Source: Halobacillus sp. Marseille-P3879
Lineage (GTDB): Bacteria; Bacillota; Bacilli; Bacillales; Halobacillaceae
Reading direction: 5' to 3'
NCBI RefSeq assembly: GCF_900240285.1
Contig: NZ_OESS01000001.1
Coordinates: forward strand, 248,001 to 312,000
Length of the DNA: 64,000 bases
A program made the position numbers and the translations under genes. This document shows, piece by piece, positions 8,291 to 16,673 of this stretch (its first letter is position 1; each line of letters starts with the position of its first letter). Below the pieces are notes generated by a model. The model was given only the letters and a program-made list of their open reading frames with translations, was not told where the DNA came from and searched no databases.

Positions 8291-9655
8291 ATGTTATCGA
8301 TACTGGATGATTATAAGAACGATATTTTCGATACGTTTTTCGGTAACGCCAATCATTGCATTGTGATTGTGGACCGCAGTGGATATATCTCATATATGAA
8401 TGACGGATATTGCCGGTTTCTTGAGCTTGATAAATCCGAAGTGAAAGGCAAGCATGTCACAGAGGTCATTGATAACACGAGAATGCACATTGTGGTGGAA
8501 ACAGGGGTCGAGGAAATGGCCGATCTTCAGGAAATCCGCGGCAAGTACATGGTGGCAAACCGTGTGCCGCTTCGTTCGGATGGAGAAATCGTGGGTGCTC
8601 TTGGAATGGTGCTTTTCCGTGATACCGAAGAGTGGCTGAAGATGAACAGTCATATTAAAGCACTGCTGCTTGAGCTTGAAGCTTACCGCAAACAAATGAA
8701 AGATCAAAATGGCGCCTCATACTCGCTGCACGATATTGTCAGCAGTTCGCCTGAGATGGATAAGCTCAAAAATAAGATAATGAAACTTGCCCCGGGGGAT
8801 GTGTCAATATTACTCAGAGGGGAGAGCGGAACAGGAAAGGAGCTGTTTGCGCACAGCATTCACCAGCTCAGTGAGCGTCATACGAAGCCTTTTGTAAAGG
8901 TCAACTGCGCAGCCATTCCGGAGCACTTACTAGAATCAGAGCTGTTTGGCTATCAGGAAGGGGCTTTTACTGGAGCGAAAAAAGGCGGGAAACCTGGAAA
9001 GTTTCAGCTGGCCAACGGCGGCACGCTTTTCTTAGATGAGATTGGAGATATGCCGCTTCATGCCCAGGTAAAAATTCTCCGCGTTCTGCAGGAAGGCGAA
9101 GTGGAGGCTGTCGGGGGCGTGAAACCTGAGCAGATTGACGTGCGGATCATAGCTGCTACCAACCAGTCGCTCGAGGAGCTGATTCAATCGCAGCAGTTCC
9201 GGGAAGATTTATTTTACCGCGTTAACGTCGTCCAGGTAAAAATCCCGCCTTTACGTGAGCGGCCGGAAGATCTCCGCGTTCTGTCGAAATATTTATTGCA
9301 AAAGGTGACGGAACGAGTTGGCAAGCGGGTGATTGATTTCAATCGGGATGTGTATCATTGTCTTCAGCAGTATGAGTGGCCAGGAAATGTCAGGGAGCTT
9401 GAGAACGTCATTGAAGCGGCGGTACATTTAACAAATACGGAAACCATTCAAGTGGAGGACCTGCCTGATCATATCCAGCATAAAACGTATGCTTTTGAAG
9501 AAGGAGACACTTTAAAGGACGTGCTGGAGAAGGCAGAAAAAAAAGCCATCGAACGGACATTAAAAAAAGTTGACGGAAACCGGGCTGAAGCAGCGAAGGC
9601 TCTTAATATCGGCAAATCAAGTCTCTATGAAAAAGTGAAAAAGTATAATATATAA
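8291..9655 (+). CDS. PAS-domain sigma-54-dependent transcriptional activator
   Basis: A 454-residue bacterial enhancer-binding protein. Residues ~10-110 form a PAS-like sensor. Residues ~145-380 form the AAA+ domain, with Walker A GESGTGKE (177-184), the sigma-54-contacting GAFTGA loop (224-229) and Walker B LFLDEIGDM (about 246-254). The C-terminus is a Fis-type helix-turn-helix (GNRAEAAKALNIGKSSLYEKVKKY). The intact GAFTGA loop predicts true sigma-54 activation. The next operon starts with a textbook -24/-12 promoter, so that operon is its obvious target. The ligand sensed by PAS is unknown; a ketone body or acyl-CoA is plausible. RBS is AGGAG, 8 bases before ATG. Confidence 0.93.
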   Translation: MLSILDDYKNDIFDTFFGNANHCIVIVDRSGYISYMNDGYCRFLELDKSEVKGKHVTEVIDNTRMHIVVETGVEEMADLQEIRGKYMVANRVPLRSDGEIVGALGMVLFRDTEEWLKMNSHIKALLLELEAYRKQMKDQNGASYSLHDIVSSSPEMDKLKNKIMKLAPGDVSILLRGESGTGKELFAHSIHQLSERHTKPFVKVNCAAIPEHLLESELFGYQEGAFTGAKKGGKPGKFQLANGGTLFLDEIGDMPLHAQVKILRVLQEGEVEAVGGVKPEQIDVRIIAATNQSLEELIQSQQFREDLFYRVNVVQVKIPPLRERPEDLRVLSKYLLQKVTERVGKRVIDFNRDVYHCLQQYEWPGNVRELENVIEAAVHLTNTETIQVEDLPDHIQHKTYAFEEGDTLKDVLEKAEKKAIERTLKKVDGNRAEAAKALNIGKSSLYEKVKKYNI

Positions 9656-9658
9656 ACC

Positions 9659-9770
9659 ATTCCAGAAACCCGGAAACCATTCCGAGAATGTGGAATGGTT
9701 TCTTTTTGTTTGGTTTGAGAGGGTTTTCATAGTTTAGGAATGAATTTTTTATCAATATTCCAGAATCTCG
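9659..9770 (+). promoter_or_regulatory. Candidate upstream activating sequences for the sigma-54 activator
   Basis: ATTCCAGAA occurs at 9659-9667 and 9757-9765, with a related ATTCCGAGAAT at 9679-9689. A facing GGAAT at 9738-9742 makes a loose dyad with the last copy. They lie about 85-190 bases upstream of the -12 element, the usual distance for enhancer-binding proteins. The 9679 copy is also part of the terminator stem, so its role as a site is less certain. Confidence 0.4.
9673..9707 (+). terminator. Terminator of the sigma-54 activator gene
   Basis: An 11-bp perfect stem GAAACCATTCC/GGAATGGTTTC (9673-9683 and 9692-9702) is followed by five T residues. A second copy of the left arm (AAACCATTCC) overlaps the stop codon at 9654-9663 and could form an alternative stem. 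Confidence 0.85.
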
Positions 9771-9836
9771 AAAAGGATGGGAAGGTGTCGATTTGTTACA
9801 TTCTTTGTCTATCAGTGTTTGGACGGCTATTAAAAG

Positions 9837-9853
9837 TTGGCATGAATTTTGCA
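9837..9853 (+). promoter_or_regulatory. Sigma-54 (-24/-12) promoter of the ketone-body operon
   Basis: TTGGCATGAATTTTGCA matches the sigma-54 consensus TGGCAY-N5-TTGCW. The invariant GG (9839-9840) and GC (9851-9852) are exactly 10 bases apart. The -12 element is about 28 bases before the first start codon. Confidence 0.88.
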
Positions 9854-9880
9854 TATATAAAGGGTGAAGGGAGTGGAGTA

Positions 9881-10579
9881 ATGATGAAAAAGATCTATCC
9901 ATCGTTTGAACAAGCTGTCAGTGGAGTAAAAGATCATTCAACCATAATGGTGGGCGGCTTCGGTCTGGTAGGCATACCGGAAAACTTAATAGTGGCGTTA
10001 GTAGATTCGAAGGTGAAGCATTTAACGGTCATATCAAATAATTGCGGGGTCGACGACTGGGGTCTCGGTCTGCTTTTAAAGAATAAACAAATTGATAAAA
10101 TGATCGGTTCCTACGTGGGGGAGAATAAAGAATTTGAACGTCAGGTCTTAGAAGGCGAGCTTGAAGTCGAGCTGACACCGCAGGGAACGCTGGCTGAGCA
10201 GATCCGTGCAGGAGGTGCAGGCATACCAGCTTTTTACACACCAGCGGGGGTTGGAACACCACTTGCTGAAGGAGGAGAAGTAAGGAGCTTTGATGGAAAA
10301 GAGTACTTACTGCAGAAAGGGCTGCAAGCAGATTTTAGTCTTGTTCGGGCAGCTAAAGGCGACCGCTATGGGAATCTGGTATACAACAAGACGGCGCGTA
10401 ATTTTAATCCGATGATTGCGGCGGCGGGCAAGGTGACGATTGCAGAAGTGGAGGAACTCGTCGACCCTGGTGAGCTTGATCCTGATCACATTCATACACC
10501 TGGCATTTATGTACAGGGTCTCATTGAGGGAGCTCAGGAAAAACGTATAGAACGTCTTACAGTAAGGCAGCAGGCATAA
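9881..10579 (+). CDS. scoA: 3-oxoacid (acetoacetate) CoA-transferase subunit A
   Basis: A 232-residue protein with the glycine-rich GGFGLVGIPENLI motif of class I CoA-transferase alpha subunits. The frame stays open upstream to 9740, but that would place the start before the promoter. ATG 9881 follows GGGAGTGGAG and gives the normal family length. With subunit B it moves CoA from succinyl-CoA (or another donor) to acetoacetate, giving acetoacetyl-CoA. It is first in a five-gene operon whose other members convert 3-hydroxybutyrate to acetyl-CoA, which favours the ketone-body substrate. An AtoDA-like role on short fatty acids cannot be excluded. Confidence 0.93.
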   Translation: MMKKIYPSFEQAVSGVKDHSTIMVGGFGLVGIPENLIVALVDSKVKHLTVISNNCGVDDWGLGLLLKNKQIDKMIGSYVGENKEFERQVLEGELEVELTPQGTLAEQIRAGGAGIPAFYTPAGVGTPLAEGGEVRSFDGKEYLLQKGLQADFSLVRAAKGDRYGNLVYNKTARNFNPMIAAAGKVTIAEVEELVDPGELDPDHIHTPGIYVQGLIEGAQEKRIERLTVRQQA

Positions 10580-10596
10580 TTAGAGGAGGGGTATAA

Positions 10597-11271
10597 ATGG
10601 CTGTACAACTGGATAGAGCAATCGTTCGGGAGAAGATTGCGAGAAGAGCTGAACAGGAAATTGAAAGCGGTTTCTACGTAAATTTAGGTATTGGAATGCC
10701 GACGATGGTGGCGAATTACATTCAGGAGGATAAGGAGGTTGTGCTTCAATCGGAGAACGGATTATTAGGGATTGGCCGCTCCCCTTATGAAAATGAAGTC
10801 GATCCTGACTTAATCAATGCCGGGAAAGAGACGGTCACTGCTTCGATTGGAGCCTCCTATTGCAGCAGTGCGGAGTCATTTGCGATGATCCGGGGCCGGC
10901 ACATTGACCTCGCGATTCTCGGAGGTATGGAAGTTGATGAAAATGGAGACTTAGCCAACTGGATGATTCCAGGAAAAATGATTAAAGGGATGGGCGGGGC
11001 GATGGACATCGTTCATGGTGCCAGGAAAACGGTTATCATTATGGATCATGTCAACAAACACGGAGCCCCGAAAATATTAAAGCAATGTCAGCTGCCGTTA
11101 ACAGGGAAAGGCGTTGTCGATCGTATCATTACCGAGCGAGCAGTGATCGATGTTACGGAAGAAGGGCTAGAATTAGTGGAAGTTGCGGAAGGCTGGACAG
11201 TGCAGGAGATTAAAGATTCAACGGAAGCAGAGTTAAAGATTCATCCGAATTTACTTGAAGCATCTTTTTAA
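10597..11271 (+). CDS. scoB: 3-oxoacid (acetoacetate) CoA-transferase subunit B
   Basis: A 224-residue beta subunit. It carries NLGIGMPT near residue 30 and the active-site SENG motif with catalytic Glu53, which forms the glutamyl-CoA thioester. The RBS GAGGAGGGG is strong, and the gene follows subunit A by 17 bases. Length is normal for ScoB/AtoA. It works as a heteromer with the preceding product in the cytoplasm. Confidence 0.94.
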   Translation: MAVQLDRAIVREKIARRAEQEIESGFYVNLGIGMPTMVANYIQEDKEVVLQSENGLLGIGRSPYENEVDPDLINAGKETVTASIGASYCSSAESFAMIRGRHIDLAILGGMEVDENGDLANWMIPGKMIKGMGGAMDIVHGARKTVIIMDHVNKHGAPKILKQCQLPLTGKGVVDRIITERAVIDVTEEGLELVEVAEGWTVQEIKDSTEAELKIHPNLLEASF

Positions 11272-11292
11272 TCATCAAAGGGGGAGTTATAG

Positions 11293-12063
11293 GTGGAGAA
11301 AGTTGTATTTATTACTGGAGCAGCAAGTGGGATTGGTTATCAAATGGGTCTGGCTTTTGCCGAAGAAGGGGCAAAGGTTGTATTTAGTGACATCAACAAA
11401 GAGAAGCTGAATGAAGTGACGGCGGACCTTAAAAACCGGAGTTATGACTGTATCGGGGTAAAATGCGATGTCACGAATGAAGAAGAGCTGAAGGGGGCGA
11501 TTAATCAAACGGTTGACCAATATGGAAGGCTGGATGTCTTAATTAACAACGCAGGCTTACAGCATGTGGCAGCGATTGAAGATTTTCCAACAGAGAAGTT
11601 TCAGTTTATTACGAACGTGATGCTGGTCGCTCCGTTTATGGCTACAAAACACGTATTTCCGATTATGAAAAAGCAAGGCTTCGGCCGAATTATCAATATG
11701 GCATCGATCAATGGGTTAATCGGCTTTGCCGGGAAGGCAGCGTATAACAGTTCAAAGCACGGCGTAATCGGGCTGACAAAAGTAACAGCGCTTGAAGGAG
11801 CAGAGCACGGCATTACGGTCAATGCGATCTGTCCCGGATATGTCGATACGCCTCTTGTCCGCAATCAGCTGGAGGATTTAGCGGCGAACCGCAATGTATC
11901 ACTTGAGAAGGTGCTCGAAGAAGTTATTTATCCGCTTGTCCCGCAGAAGCGGTTACTGGAGGTTAAAGAGATTGCTGATTACGTGCTGTACTTAGCAGAT
12001 GAGAAAGCTAAAGGAATTACCGGACAGGCTGTTGTCATTGATGGCGGCTATACCGCTCAATAA
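11293..12063 (+). CDS. 3-hydroxybutyrate dehydrogenase (SDR family)
   Basis: A 256-residue classical short-chain dehydrogenase. It has the NAD-binding TGAASGIG (8-15), NNAG (85-88), catalytic Ser138 and the YNSSK motif (Tyr151, Lys155). The C-terminal QAVVIDGGYTAQ closely resembles known D-3-hydroxybutyrate dehydrogenases. It oxidises 3-hydroxybutyrate to acetoacetate, the substrate of the preceding CoA-transferase. The start is GTG at 11293, with GGGGGAG 8 bases upstream. The B. subtilis sco operon also carries an SDR gene next to scoAB. Confidence 0.9.
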   Translation: MEKVVFITGAASGIGYQMGLAFAEEGAKVVFSDINKEKLNEVTADLKNRSYDCIGVKCDVTNEEELKGAINQTVDQYGRLDVLINNAGLQHVAAIEDFPTEKFQFITNVMLVAPFMATKHVFPIMKKQGFGRIINMASINGLIGFAGKAAYNSSKHGVIGLTKVTALEGAEHGITVNAICPGYVDTPLVRNQLEDLAANRNVSLEKVLEEVIYPLVPQKRLLEVKEIADYVLYLADEKAKGITGQAVVIDGGYTAQ

Positions 12064-12075
12064 AGGAGGATTCTT

Positions 12076-13248
12076 ATGAAAGATGTATATATTTTAGAAG
12101 GAGCACGCAGTCCTTTTGGTACGTTTGGAGGAAAATTAAAGGATGTGGATCCAACCGAATTAGGTGTAACCGTAAGTAAAGAAGCTATCCGCCGCAGCGG
12201 CATTCAAGCGGAAGAGATTGATTTTTCCATCATCGGAAATGTCATTCATTCTGCAAAAAATGCTCCCTATTTGGCCAGGCACGTGGCCCTCAAAACAGGA
12301 TTACCGATCTCAAGTCCGGCGTTAGCCGTGAATCGTTTGTGCGGCTCTGGACTTCAGTCGGTAGTTTCTGCTGTGCAGGCGATCCAGCTTGGCGACGGAA
12401 GAGCTGCTTTAGCGGGCGGTACAGAAAGCATGAGTCTAGCCCCCCATGCTTTAAGGGGAAGCCGGTTTGGGACGAAGCTGGCCGCTCCTAAAGTAGATGA
12501 TATGCTCTGGGCTGCTTTAACAGATGAGTATATCGGAGGCGGAATGGGCGTGACAGCTGAAAACCTGGCAGAAAAGTATGAGATTACGCGTGAAGCCCAG
12601 GATGAGTATGCCTCCTTAAGTCATCAGCGGGCAGCGGGTGCGAAAGAGCGGCTGGCAGAAGAAATCGTCGGAATCGAAGTGAAATCACGAAAAGGTACAG
12701 TGATCGTTGATGAAGACGAGCATGTCCGTGCTGATACAACGTCCGAGATGCTGGCTAAACTGAAGCCTGCTTTTAAAAAGGACGGAACAGTGACAGGAGG
12801 CAACGCAAGCGGCATTAATGACGGGGCTGGAGCTGTGGTGGTAGCTGGGGAAGATTTTGTAGAAGAGAAGAGTCTGACTCCCATAGCTAAAGTGGTTTCC
12901 TATGGACTGGCAGGTGTTGATCCGGGTTATATGGGAATCGGTCCTGTTACAGCCGTTCAAAACGCCTTAGCAAAAACAAACTTAACGCTGGACGATATGG
13001 CATTAGTGGAAGTGAATGAAGCCTTCGCTGCTCAATATCTGGCTGTAGAAAAAGAATTAGGTCTAAATCGGGAGAAGGTAAATGTGAATGGAGGAGCTAT
13101 TGCTCTTGGTCACCCCATTGGCGCAAGCGGAACACGAGTGCTCTACTCCTTAGTGAAGGAGTTGAAAAGGAGAAATGAGAAATATGGCGTCGCCTCGTTG
13201 TGCATTGGCGGCGGACAAGGAATTGCGATGGTCGTTGAAGCTCTTTAA
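12076..13248 (+). CDS. Acetyl-CoA acetyltransferase (thiolase)
   Basis: A 390-residue thiolase with nucleophilic Cys89 in NRLCGSG, the NEAFAAQ and GHPIGASG motifs, and the acid/base Cys376 in CIGGGQG. In this setting it cleaves acetoacetyl-CoA with CoA to two acetyl-CoA, ending the pathway. The RBS is AAGGAGG, 12 bases after the dehydrogenase stop. Full length, no anomalies. Confidence 0.94.
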   Translation: MKDVYILEGARSPFGTFGGKLKDVDPTELGVTVSKEAIRRSGIQAEEIDFSIIGNVIHSAKNAPYLARHVALKTGLPISSPALAVNRLCGSGLQSVVSAVQAIQLGDGRAALAGGTESMSLAPHALRGSRFGTKLAAPKVDDMLWAALTDEYIGGGMGVTAENLAEKYEITREAQDEYASLSHQRAAGAKERLAEEIVGIEVKSRKGTVIVDEDEHVRADTTSEMLAKLKPAFKKDGTVTGGNASGINDGAGAVVVAGEDFVEEKSLTPIAKVVSYGLAGVDPGYMGIGPVTAVQNALAKTNLTLDDMALVEVNEAFAAQYLAVEKELGLNREKVNVNGGAIALGHPIGASGTRVLYSLVKELKRRNEKYGVASLCIGGGQGIAMVVEAL

Positions 13249-13275
13249 ACGCTCACAAACGAAGGAGGAAGTTTG

Positions 13276-14559
13276 ATGCTTGGAATTTTATTAGGGCTGA
13301 TTGTCCTTATGGCACTGGCGTATCTTGGGTGGTCGATCATTTGGGTCGCCCCCATTGCGGCAGGTGTGGTTGCTTTAACAGGCGGGCTTGATTTACTTGA
13401 TGCCTATAAGGATACGTATATGGAAGGGTTTGTCGGGTTTGCGAAGGAATGGTTCCCTGTCTTCATGCTGGGAGCTGTGTTTGGTAAGTTAATGGAGGAT
13501 ACTGGAATGGCACGGTCCGTTGCGGTTGCTTTAACGAAAGTAATAGGAACGAAGCGTGCGATCCTCGGAGTCCTTGCCTCTGCAGCAGTGTTAACCTATG
13601 GAGGCGTCAGCTTATTCGTCGTTGTCTTCGCTGTTTATCCGCTTGCAATCTCGTTATTTAGAGAAGCCAATATCAGCCGCCGTTTAATCCCGGCCACAGT
13701 GGCGCTTGGTGCCTTCACCTTTACGATGACCGCGATCCCGGGCACCCCGCAGATCCAGAACCTGATTCCGATGGATTACTTTGACACAAACGCCACAGCG
13801 GCCCCTGCCATGGGGATCATCGCGGCTCTTGTGATGGCTGTGGGTGGATATTTGTATTTACGCTGGCGTGAGAAAAAGCTTATGCAGAACGGTGAATATT
13901 TTACCGAACCCAAAGATAACAATCTCGTAGCAGATGATGAAAAAATCCCCCACTTTCTATTATCCGTGCTTCCTTTGCTTACGGTACTTATTACTTTAAA
14001 TCTATTTAATTGGGACATTGTTGTAGCATTAATTTCTGGTATTCTACTAATCATGGTATTGAACTTCGCTAAATTCAAGAAATTCGTGAAATCTATTAAC
14101 GCCGGAGCAGGCGGTTCTGTAATTGCAATTATTAACACCAGTGCCGCCGTAGGATTTGGTACAGTCGTGCGTGCTGTCCCTGGGTTTGAGCAATTAACTG
14201 AGGTGTTAATGGGAGTCCGCGGCAATCCGCTAATCTCTGAAGCTATTGCTGTTAACGTCTTGGCTGGTGCTACAGGTTCAGCTTCAGGAGGGATGGGGAT
14301 TGCCCTCGAAGCCCTGGGATCGAAATATTATGAAATAGCAATGGATACAGGCATCAGTCCGGAAGCCTTCCACCGAATTGCTTCCCTGTCTTCAGGAGGA
14401 CTTGACGCACTGCCGCACAACGGGGCTGTCCTTACGCTGTTAACGATTACGGGGATGACTCATAAAGACAGCTATAGAGATATTTTTATTGTAGCTGTGC
14501 TGATTCCGGTTATCTCTGTCGCGGTTGTTATTTTACTAGCTTCTATTGGAATTCTATAA
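13276..14559 (+). CDS. GntP-family permease (probable 3-hydroxybutyrate or short-chain acid importer)
   Basis: A 427-residue hydrophobic protein with about a dozen membrane segments and GntP-family features: GGVSLFVVVFAVYPLAISLFR, an AIPGTPQIQNLIP loop, and LSSGGLDALPHNGAVLTLL near the end. ATG 13276 is preferred to TTG 13273 because AAGGAGG lies 7 bases upstream of it. GntP members carry gluconate or related acids; members beside ketone-body genes (like YxjC beside scoAB in B. subtilis) are thought to import hydroxybutyrate or acetoacetate. It is the last gene of the sigma-54 operon. Confidence 0.87.
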   Translation: MLGILLGLIVLMALAYLGWSIIWVAPIAAGVVALTGGLDLLDAYKDTYMEGFVGFAKEWFPVFMLGAVFGKLMEDTGMARSVAVALTKVIGTKRAILGVLASAAVLTYGGVSLFVVVFAVYPLAISLFREANISRRLIPATVALGAFTFTMTAIPGTPQIQNLIPMDYFDTNATAAPAMGIIAALVMAVGGYLYLRWREKKLMQNGEYFTEPKDNNLVADDEKIPHFLLSVLPLLTVLITLNLFNWDIVVALISGILLIMVLNFAKFKKFVKSINAGAGGSVIAIINTSAAVGFGTVVRAVPGFEQLTEVLMGVRGNPLISEAIAVNVLAGATGSASGGMGIALEALGSKYYEIAMDTGISPEAFHRIASLSSGGLDALPHNGAVLTLLTITGMTHKDSYRDIFIVAVLIPVISVAVVILLASIGIL

Positions 14560-14568
14560 CAACGGTGC

Positions 14569-14600
14569 TCACCTCTGTCTGACGATGGAGGTGATTTTTT
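14569..14600 (+). terminator. Terminator of the ketone-body operon
   Basis: A 7-bp stem TCACCTC/GAGGTGA (14569-14575 and 14588-14594) with a 12-base loop is followed by six T residues, shortly after the permease stop. Confidence 0.85.
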
Positions 14601-14675
14601 GGTTCATCTGGAAATGGGAGCGATTAACCCCTGGACGATCAACAGAAGACCATCCGAGCGGATAAGGAGGTTGAA

Positions 14676-14729
14676 ATGAGCCATACTTCTCCCACCTATC
14701 CACCCTGTGCGCCCATTTCTCCACTATAG
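14676..14729 (+). CDS. Possible 17-residue proline-rich leader peptide
   Basis: A start codon 5 bases after a perfect AAGGAGG opens a short frame MSHTSPTYPPCAPISPL ending in TAG. It lies in the otherwise empty interval between the ketone-body terminator and ilvE. It has five Pro codons and almost no branched-chain codons, so it does not look like a classical ilv attenuator peptide. No clear terminator/antiterminator follows. It may be a real micropeptide or a chance RBS. Confidence 0.25.
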   Translation: MSHTSPTYPPCAPISPL

Positions 14730-14752
14730 TAAAGAAGTACAGGGCCAAAGAC

Positions 14753-14781
14753 TTTAAAATAAGCGCCGTTCAGCGTACAAT
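14753..14781 (+). promoter_or_regulatory. Possible sigma-A promoter of ilvE
   Basis: TTTAAA (14753-14758) and TACAAT (14776-14781) are separated by 17 bases, about 70 bases before the ilvE start. The -35 is weak. No T-box leader is visible. Confidence 0.35.
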
Positions 14782-14853
14782 GGATACTAATATAAACGTC
14801 CGCATCTTGATAGAAGCGGGCTTTCTTACCACAATGAAGAAGGAGCTATGCTG

Positions 14854-15927
14854 ATGACTGCTAACGAATTGACCATTGCTAAGAGCACAAACCTTAAATC
14901 AAAGCCTGAAAAAGATCAAATTCCGTTTGGCCAAACATTTACAGACCATATGTTTGTGATGGATTATGCGGAAGGGAAAGGTTGGCATGAGCCTCGAATT
15001 GTCCCATACGAACCCGTAACGCTGGATCCTGCGGCGATGATTTTTCATTATGGACAGACTGTCTTTGAAGGGTTAAAGGCTTACCGTGCAGACGGAGACC
15101 GCATTCTCTTATTCAGACCGGAGAAAAACCTCGAGCGTCTTAACCGCTCAAGCGATCGGTTGAGCATTCCTCCGATTGACGAGGAAGAAGTAATGACTTA
15201 CTTAGAGGAATTAATCCGTATTGAAAAGGATTGGGTACCTTCTACTGAGGGAACCTCCCTGTATATCCGGCCTTTTATTATTGCAACGGATCCGAATTTG
15301 GCGGTGGCTCCGTCTAAAACGTATAAATTCATGATTATTCTATCCCCGGTTGGTTCTTATTTCTCAGGCGGAATCCACCCGGTGAAAATTAAAGTGGAAA
15401 ATGAGTTTACACGTGCAGTAAAAGGCGGGACAGGAATGGCGAAGACAGCAGGAAACTATTCTTCCGGCTACCAGGCACAGGCAAGTGCATACAGAGAGGG
15501 AAGTGCAGATGTACTGTGGCTTGATGGTGTTGAGAAACGCTACATAGAAGAAGTCGGCAGTATGAACATCTTCTTTAAAATTAACGGGGAAGTCATCACC
15601 CCGGCGTTAAGCGGAAGTATTCTAAAAGGGATTACCCGCATGTCCATTCTGGAGCTCTTACGCGATTGGGGAGTTCCGGTTGTGGAAAGAAAGATTTCGA
15701 TCGACGAGCTGCACGAAGCATACGAACGCGGAGAGGTAGAGGAAGCGTTTGGAACAGGCACCGCGGCGATCATTTCCCCGGTTGGAGAATTGAATTGGCA
15801 AGGGAAGAAGATGACGATTAACAACCATGAGATCGGCGAGCTCTCGCAAAAGCTTTATGATACGATTACCGGCATTCAACGTGGGTATATTGAAGACCGT
15901 TTCGGCTGGGTCGATGAGGTGAAATAA
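14854..15927 (+). CDS. ilvE: Branched-chain amino acid aminotransferase
   Basis: A 357-residue fold-type IV PLP enzyme. GGTGMAKTAGNYSSGY contains the PLP lysine (GMAK); EEVGSMNIFF and GTAAIISPVG are conserved BCAT segments. It transfers amino groups between glutamate and 2-oxo acids of Leu, Ile and Val. ATG 14854 is chosen because AGGAG lies 8 bases upstream; ATG 14848 is only 2 bases from it. The gene stands alone, with a hairpin terminator 17 bases after its stop. Confidence 0.95.
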   Translation: MTANELTIAKSTNLKSKPEKDQIPFGQTFTDHMFVMDYAEGKGWHEPRIVPYEPVTLDPAAMIFHYGQTVFEGLKAYRADGDRILLFRPEKNLERLNRSSDRLSIPPIDEEEVMTYLEELIRIEKDWVPSTEGTSLYIRPFIIATDPNLAVAPSKTYKFMIILSPVGSYFSGGIHPVKIKVENEFTRAVKGGTGMAKTAGNYSSGYQAQASAYREGSADVLWLDGVEKRYIEEVGSMNIFFKINGEVITPALSGSILKGITRMSILELLRDWGVPVVERKISIDELHEAYERGEVEEAFGTGTAAIISPVGELNWQGKKMTINNHEIGELSQKLYDTITGIQRGYIEDRFGWVDEVK

Positions 15928-15943
15928 ATAGAGAAGCAAAAAA

Positions 15944-15983
15944 GCTTGCAGAGAAACCAATGGGGTCTCTGCAAGCCTTTTTT
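15944..15983 (+). terminator. Terminator of ilvE, member of the AGCTTG-GAGA hairpin family
   Basis: An 11-bp perfect stem GCTTGCAGAGA/TCTCTGCAAGC (15944-15954 and 15966-15976) is followed by CTTTTTT. Very similar stems recur at 17037, 24103, 33603, 33973, 37141 and 44961. Confidence 0.88.
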
Positions 15984-16000
15984 ATGTCTTCCCGCAGGTA

Positions 16001-16036
16001 TTACTCGACAAACTGAGACTGTCAAGTTACTCGACA
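16001..16036. repeat. Degenerate hairpin/direct repeat between ilvE and the YuiD-like gene
   Basis: TTACTCGACA is repeated directly at 16001-16010 and 16027-16036. The second copy pairs with CTGTCAAG upstream to form a weak stem. It resembles a decayed member of the hairpin family, placed between two convergent genes. Confidence 0.45.
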
Positions 16037-16063
16037 GCCTGCAGGGTTTTCTTTCACTCAAGG

Positions 16064-16546
16064 TCATAATTTTTGTTGTTTTTCTAGTCTGCGGTCTTCA
16101 AGCTTAGCGGAAGCTAAACCATATAATAACCCAAACAAGGCTCCGGCTGCGACTTCAACCGGCTGGTGGCCAAGCAATTCCTTTAATTCTTCCTCACGTT
16201 TAACGAATTCCAGACTTGGAAAATCGCCTGAAATTTCTTCAATGTTATCTTCGAGGTCATTGACAAGCCGGGCAATCTCACCTGTGTGTCTTCTAATCCC
16301 TTGTGCATCATACATAACGATGGTGCCAAAGACGACAGCGAGAGACGTTTCGATATGCCTCGTGCCACGGTTAGAGGCAACATAAGCAGCCAGTGAAGCG
16401 ACTCCTGCTGAATGGGAGCTTGGCATGCCGCCGGTTTGAAGAATCGGCTTCCAGTCCCATTTCCCGCTTAATCTTTTATGGGTGACGATTTTTAGCCCCT
16501 GCGCAATGATAATCGCAGAAAGTGATGTAATAATGCCTCTGTTCAT
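16064..16546 (-). CDS. Divergent PAP2 family membrane protein (YuiD-like, DUF212)
   Basis: A 160-residue protein with GGMPSSHSAGVASLAAYV and YDAQGIRRHTGEIA, the conserved blocks of the DUF212/YuiD family, which is distantly related to PAP2 phosphatases. It has two or three hydrophobic segments and a C-terminal HQPVEVAAGALFGLLYG. The start at 16546 is supported by GGAGGGATCAGG directly upstream. Function is not established for the family; an acid-phosphatase-like role on lipid phosphates is only an inference. Confidence 0.88.
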   Translation of the reverse strand: MNRGIITSLSAIIIAQGLKIVTHKRLSGKWDWKPILQTGGMPSSHSAGVASLAAYVASNRGTRHIETSLAVVFGTIVMYDAQGIRRHTGEIARLVNDLEDNIEEISGDFPSLEFVKREEELKELLGHQPVEVAAGALFGLLYGLASAKLEDRRLEKQQKL

Positions 16547-16673
16547 CCTGATCCCTCCGTGCAAAATATCCTATCTATGATTCATACCCTTCCTAACAAG
16601 TTTTATTCAATTCAGGAGCAAATTTTCAAGTGATCTTCTATCAAATGCAGGGTAAAGGAAGGAAAGAAGGAAG

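Noticed and set aside
9740-9880. A 47-codon N-terminal extension of scoA
   Set aside because: It would start upstream of the -24/-12 promoter and is absent from the family; ATG 9881 gives the normal length.
14560-14853. A T-box or attenuator leader before ilvE
   Set aside because: No T-box sequence, specifier stem or terminator/antiterminator pair is visible, and the short frame lacks branched-chain codons.
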